Both the position numbers and the translations under genes were made by a program. The notes beneath the pieces are model-generated. The model was not told the origin of the DNA and searched no databases. It was given only the letters and a program-made list of their open reading frames with translations. 64,000 bases of DNA, taken from the NCBI GenBank assembly GCA_022565395.1, contig JAIUMV010000004.1, positions 62,001 through 126,000 on the forward strand, given 5' to 3'. Origin of the DNA: Marinobacter sp. Its GTDB lineage: Bacteria > Pseudomonadota > Gammaproteobacteria > Pseudomonadales > Oleiphilaceae. Positions 43,706 to 52,752 of this stretch are shown in pieces; positions within the stretch are counted from its first letter, which is position 1, and each line of letters begins with the position of its first letter.

Positions 43706-45457
43706 TCAGTATGCCAGATCCAGTTTTGCCAGCTCCCGCGACAACGCCGGTGCCAGGCGGTGGGTCAGGCGGAGTGCGGAGGCTTCCGCGCCGACCAGGG
43801 TGACGGCATGGTTGTGACGAATGGCGTCATAGATGGCCTCCGCCACCATCTCCGGCGTCAGGTTGCGCTTGCGATAGAGGGCGTCGTTTTTGGCGCGGAT
43901 ACGGGCCTGCTCGTCCGCAGAAACACCGGCAAAGGTCGTGGTGTTTATAATGTTGGTACTAACCAGCCCGGGACAAATGGCAGATACGCCAATCCCGTGT
44001 TCAGCCAGCTCTGCCCGCAGGCATTCTGACAGCATGAACACCGCTGCCTTGCTGGTGGCATAGGCGGCAAGCCGGCGATTTGGGGCAAAGGCAGCGGCGG
44101 ACGCCACGTTGACGATATGCCCGCTGCGTTGCTGGCGCCGCATCTGCTCGGCAAACAGGCGGCTGCCGTGGATCACGCCCCAGAGGTTGACCTTGAGCAC
44201 CCGGTTCCAGTCCGTGACGCTGGTATCCAGCACCCCACCGGCAAAGCCCACACCCGCGTTGTTGATCACCAGATCGGCACCGCCCAGCTCACGCTCCACC
44301 CAACGGGCCAGGGTTTCCATGGCTTTGGTGGCACTTACATCCACCGCCTGGGACCAGGCTTCGCTGCCTAGCCCGCGGCAGGCTTCGGCGGTTTCGGCAG
44401 CGCTGGCTTCATCAATATCGGTACAGACAATGTGAGCGCCCTGGCTGGCCAGTTTCAACGCTGTGGCGCGGCCAATACCGGAACCTGCGCCGGTTACTAC
44501 CGCAATCTTGCGGGCCAGTGGCAGTTGCTCCCGTTCAGGCTGGACCCGCAAATGGGCGCATTTTTCGTCCAGCTGATTGCTGTCCACCGCGCGGACAAAC
44601 TCGTCCAGCCATTGAGCCAACAGCTGCGGATGGGTGAGGGGCACCCAGTGGGGCGCACGGACATCGCGGCGATAGAGTTGCGGCACCCAGCGGTGCAGAT
44701 CATCGAACAGATGGGTGCCCACGTAGTTGTCTTGCGTGGGCACAATCAGTTGCACCGGGCATTGGGCCGGGCGTTGCTGGGGCTTCAGCAGCTTGGTGCG
44801 GAAATTGGCGCGATACAGCTGCACGCCATACTTGCCATCGTCCCGCTGGGAAGGGTTGGCGTCGGGTGTCTCAACCCCTTCCCGGTATTGCAGGTAGCGT
44901 GGCCAGAGCCGGTCGAGGCCGACATTCCAGGCGCCGGGGGCCAGTCCCGGTAGCTGGAACATGCCGATATACCAGGAGCTGGCCACCTGCTTCAGCACCT
45001 TGGCTTTATCCTGCAGTGAACTGCTGAGGCTGTGTTCCCGCATCCAGTAGCCCATATGATCCAGGCAGGGGCCGGAAATGGTGGTGTAGGAGGCAATGCG
45101 TTGCTGCAGCGGGCCGCTGGTGACGGACTCCCAGGACTGAATGGAGCCCCAGTCGTGCCCGGCGAGGTGGAAGGGCCGGTTGGGAATCAGCTGGTTGACC
45201 ACCGCCTGCAAGTCCGCGGCCAGATGAAGCATGGCGTAGTCGGCGGTGCGTTCGGGCTTGTCGGACTGACCCGCGCCGCGGACATCGTAGCTGATCACGT
45301 AATACTTGCGCGCCAGTTGCTCGGCCACTTTTTGCCATACACTGTGGTTGTCCGGATAACCGTGTACCAGCACGATGGGGGTTTTCTGCGAATTGCCCCA
45401 GCTTACTGCGTACAGGGTCAGGCCCTGGCGTTTGATCAGGTGTTCGGTTTTGGTCAT
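43706..45457 (-). CDS. EphD-like fusion: alpha/beta hydrolase plus short-chain dehydrogenase
   Basis: A 583-aa two-domain enzyme, starting at the ATG at 45457 (MTKTEHLIKRQGLTL). The N-terminal half (about 1-290) is an epoxide-hydrolase-like alpha/beta hydrolase with oxyanion-region VLVHGYPDNHSVW and nucleophile elbow LAGHDWGSIQSW (Asp nucleophile). The C-terminal half (about 310-583) is an SDR with cofactor motif VVTGAGSGIGRATALK, NNAGVGF, and active-site YATSKAAV. Mycobacterium tuberculosis EphD has the same fusion and size (592 aa) and acts on epoxidised mycolates. Here the substrate is unknown, perhaps an epoxy or hydroxy fatty acid. The PF10118 gene follows after nine bases. Confidence 0.88.
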   Translation of the reverse strand: MTKTEHLIKRQGLTLYAVSWGNSQKTPIVLVHGYPDNHSVWQKVAEQLARKYYVISYDVRGAGQSDKPERTADYAMLHLAADLQAVVNQLIPNRPFHLAGHDWGSIQSWESVTSGPLQQRIASYTTISGPCLDHMGYWMREHSLSSSLQDKAKVLKQVASSWYIGMFQLPGLAPGAWNVGLDRLWPRYLQYREGVETPDANPSQRDDGKYGVQLYRANFRTKLLKPQQRPAQCPVQLIVPTQDNYVGTHLFDDLHRWVPQLYRRDVRAPHWVPLTHPQLLAQWLDEFVRAVDSNQLDEKCAHLRVQPEREQLPLARKIAVVTGAGSGIGRATALKLASQGAHIVCTDIDEASAAETAEACRGLGSEAWSQAVDVSATKAMETLARWVERELGGADLVINNAGVGFAGGVLDTSVTDWNRVLKVNLWGVIHGSRLFAEQMRRQQRSGHIVNVASAAAFAPNRRLAAYATSKAAVFMLSECLRAELAEHGIGVSAICPGLVSTNIINTTTFAGVSADEQARIRAKNDALYRKRNLTPEMVAEAIYDAIRHNHAVTLVGAEASALRLTHRLAPALSRELAKLDLAY

Positions 45458-45616
45458 CACATGTCCTCGGGTGGATGCTGCGGCAGGCACACGCAGAGTC
45501 GTCTACCATGCTAAACAGCGGGGAGTGATGAGCCGCTTGCCAAATGGGCCACGGATGGGTGATTGCGGGTCGATTTGCCGCCGTAGCGGGATCTGGGATT
45601 GTTCGGTGGGGTAACG

Positions 45617-46186
45617 ATGAGTAATAAGCGTTGTTTTTGGCGTGTTATGAACCTATTGCTGGCGGCCTTGCTGCTACCCGGGCAGGCGCTGGCTGCGGTC
45701 AGTTTCAACATGGGCCTTAACGTGTCCCGGGTGGAGGCAGACAACCGCTATCTGGATGGTCTGGGAGACGAGGGTTTCCGGGACGGTAATCTGGGTGCTC
45801 AGGTGGGCCTGGGCTACCAGTTCAACCCCTATGTGCTGGCTGAAGTCACTTGGCTGGCACTGGATGTGGACCGGCTGTTCAGTGAGCTGACGGGGCAGAA
45901 CCTTTACGGCAAAAGCCTGCGCTTCAGTGTGGATGGCAGTTACCCCCTCCGGGATTGGGTGGGGGTTTACGGACGAGGAGGATGGCATCGCTGGGACGTC
46001 ACCGTCAGGCCCGATTATGGCAAAGGGCGCACGTCTTTTACGGGGAGTGATCCTATGGCCGGGGCAGGGTTAAGGTTTGGCACCCTGGACCAGGTCCATC
46101 TGGACCTGGGGTATGACTACTACCGGCTGGATGATCTGCGGCAGCACAGCTGGTCTTTGGTGTTGCGCTACCTGTTCAGGCGCTAA
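45617..46186 (+). CDS. Outer-membrane beta-barrel protein (OmpW/OmpA-like porin family)
   Basis: A 189-aa exported protein. The ATG at 45617 follows GGTGGGG; a signal peptide (about 1-25, with LLLAALLLPGQALA) is followed by alternating amphipathic strands with glycines and aromatics. It ends SLVLRYLFRR, a C-terminal strand with aromatic residue. The pattern resembles small eight-stranded OmpA-like or outer-membrane-beta-barrel domain proteins. The gene is a single transcription unit, convergent with the EamA gene (six-base gap). The specific role is unknown. Confidence 0.78.
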   Translation: MSNKRCFWRVMNLLLAALLLPGQALAAVSFNMGLNVSRVEADNRYLDGLGDEGFRDGNLGAQVGLGYQFNPYVLAEVTWLALDVDRLFSELTGQNLYGKSLRFSVDGSYPLRDWVGVYGRGGWHRWDVTVRPDYGKGRTSFTGSDPMAGAGLRFGTLDQVHLDLGYDYYRLDDLRQHSWSLVLRYLFRR

Positions 46187-46192
46187 TGGCGT

Positions 46193-47068
46193 TTACGCAG
46201 GCTCTTTCAGGGTATGGGGGCGGCGCCGCAGCCAATGGCGCAGCCCCACCAACAGCAAAGGCACCACGATCAGCAGGCTGCCAGCAACAAAATACACATC
46301 CGGCACTTCCTTGAACCACCACCAGCCAATCAACACCGCCCAGATCAGACCCGTGTATTCGGCGCTGGTCACCTGGTTGGCATCCACCTGGTGATAGGCC
46401 AGCAGTACCGTCACGTTATAGCCGAGAATAAACACGGTGGAGCCAAACGCATTTACCAGCATGCCGGGCTGCCAGGGCGCCGCCTCAAGCCACATCAGCA
46501 GGGCAGCCGCAGGCAGTGACAGCAGATAGGTCAGTACCAGCTTGTGCACCATGGACTGGTTGCGGGGTAGTTTGCGCACCAGTACCGCATTAATGGCCAG
46601 CGCCAGGGCCGTGGCCAGGGCGGTGAGGCTGACCCAGCCGATTTCAGTGGGGCGCAGGATCACCAGAATACCGATAAAACCGCTGGCCACCGCCAGGGCG
46701 CTTTGCCAGCTCAGACGCTCACCCATGAAAGTGACAGATAACACCACGATCAATAGGGGCGCGGCATAAAAAATGGCATTGGCGGTGGCCAGCGGCATGG
46801 CCCCCAGGGCAACGACCATAAAGGCGATACCTGCCATGTGGATGTGCGCCCGCAAGGCATGAATGCGGAGCCCCTCAAACAGTCGGCGACGGTTGACGAA
46901 ACCGAGAAAGGGCGCCAGCAGTAGCAGGGTCAGCAGACTGCGGACAAACACAAACTGGAAGACCCCGGTCTCACCGGACAGCAGTTTGATAAAGACATCC
47001 GAAATCAAGGCCATGGCGTTGCCAATAACCAGCAACAGCATGGCACTGTTAACGGTACGACCAGACAT
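46193..47068 (-). CDS. EamA/DMT-superfamily transporter
   Basis: A 291-aa inner-membrane protein with about ten helices arranged as two EamA repeats. Visible landmarks are SDVFIKLLSGETGVFQFVFVR in helix 1-2 and AIFYAAPLLIVVLSVTFMGERLSW, with the conserved glutamate of repeat one; the matching end of repeat two is VTSAEYTGLIWAVLIGWWWF. Substrate unknown; many family members export amino acids or metabolites. It is divergent from a LysR-type regulator, a common arrangement in which the regulator controls the carrier. Confidence 0.88.
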   Translation of the reverse strand: MSGRTVNSAMLLLVIGNAMALISDVFIKLLSGETGVFQFVFVRSLLTLLLLAPFLGFVNRRRLFEGLRIHALRAHIHMAGIAFMVVALGAMPLATANAIFYAAPLLIVVLSVTFMGERLSWQSALAVASGFIGILVILRPTEIGWVSLTALATALALAINAVLVRKLPRNQSMVHKLVLTYLLSLPAAALLMWLEAAPWQPGMLVNAFGSTVFILGYNVTVLLAYHQVDANQVTSAEYTGLIWAVLIGWWWFKEVPDVYFVAGSLLIVVPLLLVGLRHWLRRRPHTLKEPA

Positions 47069-47169
47069 GACCCTTGCTCCAGTTGATGAGACAACAGAGC
47101 CGGCAGTGTAGGTCGTAATATTTATCGTATAAAATGATATTTGGTCATGGTGTATTAGGTATTTAGATA

Positions 47170-48093
47170 ATGAAGCTGCCGCCTTTACGTGCCCTGCCAG
47201 TGTTTGAGGCGGTGGCCCGCCTCAATAGCTTTTCCCGCGCTGCGGAGGAGCTTGCCATTACCCAGAGCGCCGTCAGCCATCAGATCAAGCAGCTGGAACA
47301 TTATCTGGGAGAACCGTTGTTCCTGCGTGCAGGCCGCCGTCTGTCACTGACGGAGGAAGGCCGTCAGTATCTGGACAATGTCAGCTCGGCGCTGATGCAG
47401 CTGGAACGGGCCAGTGAACAGCTGCGGGGGCACGACACTGCCCGCCTGCGTCTGGCCTTGTTCAGCTCCTTTGCGGTGCGCTGGTTGATTCCCCGGCTAC
47501 CTGCCCTGCACCGCCGCCACAGTGACCTGCAACTGGCGCTGGAGATGACCGGCGACAACCCGCAGCTGTCGGACCGGGTGGGCGACTGTTTTATCACCAT
47601 CCATCGGCAGTCTGAGGCTTTCACCTATGAGCCCCTCTACGACGAGCGGTTGTTCCCGGTCTGCAGCAGGCTGTTCTGGCGTCAGTGGTGTGATCGCCTG
47701 GGGCATGTGCCGGACCAACTGACAATAATGCAGTTGGCCGCCGTGCCGCTGCTGTCTACTTACAGTATCTATGATCGGGAGGGTGAGGACTGGCGCCAGT
47801 GGTATACCACCGCAGGCGAGGCGCTACCATCCCAGGTGCGTATGCAGCATTTCAGCCACATGCTGCTGGCGCTGGAGGCGGCCCGATACCATCAGGGCGT
47901 GGTGCTGACCAATGACTATATGTTGGGGGCAGAGGATGACCGGGATAATTTTGTGCGCCTGCCCTGCCATCAGCTGGTGACGGGTGACAGCTTTTTCTTC
48001 GCCTACAAGACCAGTCGTCGCAACGAGCCCGCCATCCGCCAGTTGCGCAGCTGGTTGCTTGACGAGGCAGCGGCTTCCGGCTTGCGGGCTTGA
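47170..48093 (+). CDS. LysR-family transcriptional regulator (GcvA-like)
   Basis: A 307-aa regulator with an N-terminal winged helix (MKLPPLRALPVFEAVARLNS, FSRAAEELAITQSAVSHQIK) and a substrate-binding domain (about 90-300). The PPLRAL start is typical of the GcvA-like branch. The 101-base divergent gap to the EamA gene is AT-rich and would hold its operator, so it probably controls that transporter. The downstream solute-binding gene starts 65 bases after it on the same strand, which may or may not be in the same unit. Confidence 0.92.
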   Translation: MKLPPLRALPVFEAVARLNSFSRAAEELAITQSAVSHQIKQLEHYLGEPLFLRAGRRLSLTEEGRQYLDNVSSALMQLERASEQLRGHDTARLRLALFSSFAVRWLIPRLPALHRRHSDLQLALEMTGDNPQLSDRVGDCFITIHRQSEAFTYEPLYDERLFPVCSRLFWRQWCDRLGHVPDQLTIMQLAAVPLLSTYSIYDREGEDWRQWYTTAGEALPSQVRMQHFSHMLLALEAARYHQGVVLTNDYMLGAEDDRDNFVRLPCHQLVTGDSFFFAYKTSRRNEPAIRQLRSWLLDEAAASGLRA

Positions 48094-48158
48094 TGACAGA
48101 TGAGGCGCTATACTCCGATAGGATGAGGCGGGTTATCCACTGGCACCTGGGAGTGTGC

Positions 48159-48998
48159 ATGTCTTTTCAACAACGGCTTAAGGTGTTTGTGATGGCTGCC
48201 TGGCTGGCCCTGGCTGGAGGCTCTGTGGTCGCCGAGCCGCGCCCTTTGTCCATCAGTGTCGGTGACTGGCCGCCATTCTTCGCTCAGGAGTTACGTTATC
48301 AGGGCGTTGTTGCTCATCTGATCAGAGATGTCTTTGCCGCTGAAGGTTATGAGGTGACCTTCCACTTCCTGCCCTGGAACCGCGCCTACCGGGAGGCGGC
48401 TCTGGGTGCACGGGACGCCACCGCCGTCTGGATGCACCAGGCGGATCGTGAGGCGGATTTCTTCTACAGTGAGCCGGTGCTTGAGGAGCGCTTTGTGTTT
48501 TTCTACCGCCGCAACGACGGTTTTCACTGGCAAACCATGGATGATCTTGTGGGTAAACGTTTTGGCGGTGGCTTCAGCTACAGTTACGGCCCGGAGTTTG
48601 ATACTGCGTTGGAGCAGGAGCTGTTTACCATGGAGCGAGTGCCCACCACGGCACAGAATTTCCTGCGCTTGCTGGTGGGCCATATTGATGCTTTCCCGGA
48701 AGAGCAGCGCGTCGGCTATCACATCTTGCGCCGGGAACTGACGCCTGATCAGGCTGCTGAAATCAGCCATCATCCGCTACCGTTGCTGAGCAACAAGAGC
48801 TTCGTGCTTTTCCCCCGCAGCAACGTAGGCAGCGAGGCGTTAATGGCCAGATTCAACGAGCGGTTGCAGGTATTCCGCGACAGCGGGCGTTATCAAAGCT
48901 ACTTTGATGCCTTCGAACAGGGCTTCTATCAGCCCGATGGCGAGCCGGTGGCTCGCAGCTGGGTTCCCCATGTTGCGACGGGATTGCCGTATCCGTAA
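48159..48998 (+). CDS. Periplasmic solute-binding protein, SBP_bac_3-like
   Basis: A 279-aa protein with a signal peptide (about 1-26, ending GGSVVAE) and a type 3 solute-binding fold: ISVGDWPPFFAQELRYQGVV near the start and FHFLPWNRAYREAALG near residue 70. No ABC permease or ATPase gene is near, so it may serve as a stand-alone sensor or binding protein. I use the ATG at 48159; the frame extends upstream over the end of the LysR gene, but without a signal peptide. A GC hairpin follows in the intergenic gap. Confidence 0.85.
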   Translation: MSFQQRLKVFVMAAWLALAGGSVVAEPRPLSISVGDWPPFFAQELRYQGVVAHLIRDVFAAEGYEVTFHFLPWNRAYREAALGARDATAVWMHQADREADFFYSEPVLEERFVFFYRRNDGFHWQTMDDLVGKRFGGGFSYSYGPEFDTALEQELFTMERVPTTAQNFLRLLVGHIDAFPEEQRVGYHILRRELTPDQAAEISHHPLPLLSNKSFVLFPRSNVGSEALMARFNERLQVFRDSGRYQSYFDAFEQGFYQPDGEPVARSWVPHVATGLPYP

Positions 48999-49039
48999 CC
49001 CCTTGTGCCTGAATGTCACAGAGAGTCCTCTAACCTGAT

Positions 49040-49056
49040 CCGGCGCAAGGCGCCGG
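49040..49056 (+). terminator. GC-rich hairpin between the solute-binding and Na/Pi genes
   Basis: CCGGCGC pairs exactly with GCGCCGG around the loop AAG. There is no T run, so this may be a Rho-independent-like stop with low efficiency, or part of the leader of the next gene. Confidence 0.35.
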
Positions 49057-49080
49057 GATAATGTGGGATGCTACACGATA

Positions 49081-50688
49081 ATGGATATAGGTATTGCGAT
49101 ACAGGCCGCCGGTGGGCTGGCATTGTTCCTGCTGGCTATGCAGATGATGACGGAAGGCCTGAAGGCGTTTGCCGGTTCCGGCCTGCGGCACATGTTGGGT
49201 CAGTGGACCCGTACCCCCATTCGCGGAGTCGGCTCGGGCATTCTGGTGACCGGTATTGTGCAGTCGTCCAGCGCAGTGACCATCGCCACCATCGGTTTTG
49301 TCAACGCCGGGATGCTGGGTCTGCAGCAGGCGCTGGGGGTGATTTTTGGTGCCAATGTCGGTACCACCGTGACCAGCTGGTTGGTGAGCCTGGTGGGGGC
49401 GGGTTTCAAAATTGATGCTCTGGCGCTACCGATTCTGACAGTGGGTATCATTCTCAAACTCACCGGCTCGCGGCGGCGGGTCAGTGCGCTGGGTGAGGCT
49501 CTGGCGGGCTTTGGTCTGTTTTTTCTGGGGCTGGTGTTGCTCAAGGATGCCTTCAGCGGTATCGCCGCCAGCTATGGTGAAAGCATTGGTGGTCCTGCCA
49601 GTTACCCCTGGATTGCCTATATCGCGGTGGGCTTTATCGCCACCATGCTGACCCAGTCCTCCAGTGCCACCCTCGCTATTGTACTGACTGCTGCGGCCGG
49701 CGGTGTGTTAAGCCTGGAAGCGGGAGCGGCGGCGGTGATCGGCGCCAGCCTGGGCACCACATCCACCGCTGCGGTGGCAGTAATCAAGGCCACGCCAGCG
49801 GCCAAACGACTGGCCATAGGCCATATCTTGTTTAACGTGATCGCAGGCGTAGCCGCCTTACTGCTCATGCCGTTGATGCTATGGGCCGTTGCGGCAGTGG
49901 CGGACGTACTGGATATGGAGGGCAACCCTGCCATTCTGCTGGCCATTTTCCATACCTTGTTCAAACTCACCGGGCTGGCCCTTACCCTGCCCTTCACCGC
50001 CCGTATCGCGCATGTGCTGGAAAAACTCTTCCGCAGCGAGGAAGAAGACAACGCCCGGCCGCGCCATCTGGACCGGACCCTTACGGCAACGCCGGAACTG
50101 GCCGTAGCGGCCCTGGGGCAGGAAATGCAGCGCTTGCAGCGGCTGGTCAACGGCTTGCTGCGCGCCACCCTGACCCGGGAAGGCATGACTCATGGGCTGA
50201 TCGACCGCCAGCGGGAGTCCGTCAATCAGCTGTTCCAGGCGGTCATGGACTTTACTGCCCAGGTGCGCACGGAAAAAATGTCGGTGGAGCTGGTAGAGCA
50301 GCTGACCGCGGTGGTGCGTACCGGCCGTTATCTGGACGAAGCCGCGGGCCAGGCCAGGCACCTGTTGCAGCTCAGGGAGCAGAAGTCACTGCTGAGTGAT
50401 CCGCACTCAAAGGACCTGCTGGAAGTCTACCTGGAGCAGTCCGTCGCCCTGCTATCTGACGCTGATGCAAGCCCGGATCTGCGGCTCGCCCTGGAAGCGA
50501 CCTACCAGCAGCTCAAAGCTGCGGTGCTGGATCTGCTGGTACGCCGCAAGGTCAGTGCCGAGGCCGCTGACCAACTACTGGACGCACTCAGTGGCAGCCG
50601 CCGCATGATGGACCAGTGGTGTAAGGCCTCTAGCTTACGGAGCCGGGTGTGGCCGGAGTTGGAGCGCGCTCTGGATCAGGCCGCCTGA
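49081..50688 (+). CDS. Na+/phosphate cotransporter family protein (NptA/PhoU-fused)
   Basis: An inner-membrane carrier of 535 aa. Two Na/Pi-cotransporter repeats hold the paired signatures IVQSSSAVTIATIGFVNAG and MLTQSSSATLAIVLTAAAGG, each with the QSSSA motif that binds Na+ and phosphate. The C-terminal part (about 330-535) is soluble, helical and PhoU-like. I place the start at the ATG at 49081 (MDIGIAIQ); a GTG at 49063 is possible. Its 3' end overlaps the convergent MFS gene by 13 bases. Probable role is low-affinity phosphate or anion uptake; no Pho box is clear. Confidence 0.88.
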   Translation: MDIGIAIQAAGGLALFLLAMQMMTEGLKAFAGSGLRHMLGQWTRTPIRGVGSGILVTGIVQSSSAVTIATIGFVNAGMLGLQQALGVIFGANVGTTVTSWLVSLVGAGFKIDALALPILTVGIILKLTGSRRRVSALGEALAGFGLFFLGLVLLKDAFSGIAASYGESIGGPASYPWIAYIAVGFIATMLTQSSSATLAIVLTAAAGGVLSLEAGAAAVIGASLGTTSTAAVAVIKATPAAKRLAIGHILFNVIAGVAALLLMPLMLWAVAAVADVLDMEGNPAILLAIFHTLFKLTGLALTLPFTARIAHVLEKLFRSEEEDNARPRHLDRTLTATPELAVAALGQEMQRLQRLVNGLLRATLTREGMTHGLIDRQRESVNQLFQAVMDFTAQVRTEKMSVELVEQLTAVVRTGRYLDEAAGQARHLLQLREQKSLLSDPHSKDLLEVYLEQSVALLSDADASPDLRLALEATYQQLKAAVLDLLVRRKVSAEAADQLLDALSGSRRMMDQWCKASSLRSRVWPELERALDQAA

Positions 50689-51863
50689 GACCGGGGTGGA
50701 TCGGCCGTCAGTGACAGTGTCCAGGCCACCGGCAGAGTTATCAAACCGTACAGCAGGATGACCCAGAGGGCATGGACGGTATACCCCGTCCAGTCAGCCA
50801 CCAGTCCGCCCAGCAAAGGCACAATGAAGGACAGGGTGTAGCCAATGGTGAAGTTGCCAGCGGACAGGCGGCCGGTGTCTTCACTGGGGGCGAGCAGGGG
50901 TGGCAGGGCCACCAGCAGAATCAGTTGTAACGCGCTGGTAAAGCTCATCATGATGGCAAAGCCAATAGCCAGCCAGCCGTCAAACAGGATCAGGCCCAGC
51001 ATGCCCGCCAGGCTGAGATAGATCACCCAGAGCAAAGGCGGCTTGCGGCCAACCCAGTAGCGGGCGGTCCAGAGCATCAGCACCGATGCCAGCCCCTGGG
51101 CCAGGTTGAACAGCATCAGGGTTATGCCCAGGTAGTCCCCTTCACCCCGCTCCAGCAGCAGGCTGGCAAGGTAGGCGTTGGTGCCGAAAAACAGCGCTGA
51201 CGACATGCCCAGCAGCAAGCCGATCTTGTAGGTCAGGGGTTGTTTCCAGTCCGGTAGCCAGGCTGGGCGGCCCTGTGGCCGATGCTGTTCGCGGATGGGC
51301 AGGAACAGCAGGGCAACCAGCACCAGCGCCGGTATTGACCAGAGCACAAGCGTCATCCGCCAACTGTTGTCCACCAGTGGCATGACCACGGGCAAGGTCA
51401 ATCCGGCGCCGACAAACTCGCCCAGTAGCATGCCGTTCATATAGACGGCTGCGCCTATGGCGATATGGTGGGGTTGTAGCCAGCGGGGCAGCAGCGCTGG
51501 CAAGGCGGGCTGCATGGCGGCGATACCCAGCCCCATCACCGCCGAGGCGAACAGCAGCCAGCCCGTGTCCGGTGCCAGGCCACGGGCCGCGGAGGCCAGC
51601 GCAGTGACCGCCAGGGCCAGGGCCAGCGTGTTGCGGGGGCCCCAATGGGCGATGGCCAGTGAGCCTGGCAAAGCCCCTACTGCCAGCATGAATACCGGTA
51701 AGGTGGTCAGAGCACCCAGCAGAGCCTGGGACAGCGCCAGCTCATCACCGATAAACGGCGCCAGTGCGGGCGCCACCAGAATCGGCACCCGCAGGAACAG
51801 CCCGCATAACCAGAGCAGGGCCAGCACCAGCGCAAGGCTGGCCCGGCCGGGTGCCGGGGTCAC
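50676..51863 (-). CDS. MFS transporter (CynX/NimT-like)
   Basis: A 395-aa 12-helix major facilitator. The N-terminus FLRVPILVAPALAPFIGDELA is like CynX/NimT proteins, and APDTGWLLFASAVMGLGIAA sits in helix 4. It begins three bases after the stop of ectC on the same strand, so the two are one transcript. An exporter or importer for ectoine or its precursor would make sense, but the sequence does not show the substrate. Confidence 0.87.
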   Translation of the reverse strand: MTPAPGRASLALVLALLWLCGLFLRVPILVAPALAPFIGDELALSQALLGALTTLPVFMLAVGALPGSLAIAHWGPRNTLALALAVTALASAARGLAPDTGWLLFASAVMGLGIAAMQPALPALLPRWLQPHHIAIGAAVYMNGMLLGEFVGAGLTLPVVMPLVDNSWRMTLVLWSIPALVLVALLFLPIREQHRPQGRPAWLPDWKQPLTYKIGLLLGMSSALFFGTNAYLASLLLERGEGDYLGITLMLFNLAQGLASVLMLWTARYWVGRKPPLLWVIYLSLAGMLGLILFDGWLAIGFAIMMSFTSALQLILLVALPPLLAPSEDTGRLSAGNFTIGYTLSFIVPLLGGLVADWTGYTVHALWVILLYGLITLPVAWTLSLTADPPRSQAA

Positions 51864-51866
51864 GGC

Positions 51867-52256
51867 TCAGTCTTCGACGAGATTGTAGGAGCCGTCCTCA
51901 TCGTGGGTTTCACGGCCGGTTACGGGCGGGTTGAAGGCGCAGATCAGCCGCATGTCTTCGCTACCCCCGCGCAGGATATGTTGGTCATGCTGGTCCAGTG
52001 CGTAGAGGATGCCATCGCGGATCGGATGCACCTCGCCGGTGGCCAGGTCTTCAATGCTGCCATTCCCGGCGACACAATAGACGGCTTCCAGATGATTTTT
52101 ATACCAGAGTTTCAGCTCGGCTCCGGCAGGGATAATGGTTTCATGGAAAGAGAAGCCCATGCCGTCTTTCTTCAACAGCAAGCGGCGGCTGGTCCAGCCG
52201 GGCCCTTTGACTTCGCGCTCGCTACCAATAATGTCCTGCAGGTCGACAATCTTCAT
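51867..52256 (-). CDS. ectC: Ectoine synthase EctC (orphan)
   Basis: EctC cyclises N-gamma-acetyl-2,4-diaminobutyrate to the compatible solute ectoine. The 129-aa protein (start at 52256, [20 protein letters not shown]) is a one-domain cupin. EctC hallmarks are [37 protein letters not shown], with metal-binding Glu and Tyr, and [17 protein letters not shown] with the third metal-ligand His. It lacks ectA and ectB neighbours; the only linked gene is an MFS carrier three bases downstream. Orphan ectC genes are known in some bacteria, where the substrate may be imported. The longer frame to 52394 is not EctC-like. Confidence 0.94.
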   Translation of the reverse strand: MKIVDLQDIIGSEREVKGPGWTSRRLLLKKDGMGFSFHETIIPAGAELKLWYKNHLEAVYCVAGNGSIEDLATGEVHPIRDGILYALDQHDQHILRGGSEDMRLICAFNPPVTGRETHDEDGSYNLVED

Positions 52257-52392
52257 TGCATTCCTCTTGGGTGATGGAATAGCCGTCCATTGTAAACATG
52301 GTTGATGCCGGGCTTTCAACCGGCGGCTATTGGGAGCGGGCACCTCTGATCGTGGTAAACTGCCACAAAAGCTAACCGGAGTGCGCCCAGGC

Positions 52393-52752
52393 ATGCCACA
52401 CCATCTGATGAATCTGCGTCATGTCCCAGACGATGAGGCAGAGGAAATCCGCGCCTTGTTCGAGGCCCACCAGATTAGTTACTACGAGACGCCACCGAGT
52501 CGCTGGGGCATTAGCATGGGTGGTTTCTGGGTGCATGACAAGGCTGAGGCTGCGCGTGCCAAAGCGTTGCTGACGGACTATCAGGCTGAGCGTCAGGCAC
52601 GCCTGCGGGCGGAGTGGGATCAGGCTTGTGCAGAGGGCCGGGCGCCGGGTCTGTGGCAGCGATTCCGCGATAAGCCTGCGACCGTCCTGGCGGCCCTGCT
52701 GGCCGTGTTACTGGTGCTCGGTCTGTCGTTGCTGCCTTTTATGGGGTGGTAG
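52393..52752 (+). CDS. DUF6164-family membrane-anchored protein
   Basis: A 119-aa protein with a soluble N-terminal part ([20 protein letters not shown]..., then [20 protein letters not shown]) and one C-terminal transmembrane helix (about 97-117). The pattern fits the conserved DUF6164 family, which is unstudied as far as I know. It is divergent from ectC (136-base gap) and its stop overlaps the convergent esterase gene by 14 bases. An ATG five codons later (52408) could be the start. Confidence 0.8.
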   Translation: MPHHLMNLRHVPDDEAEEIRALFEAHQISYYETPPSRWGISMGGFWVHDKAEAARAKALLTDYQAERQARLRAEWDQACAEGRAPGLWQRFRDKPATVLAALLAVLLVLGLSLLPFMGW

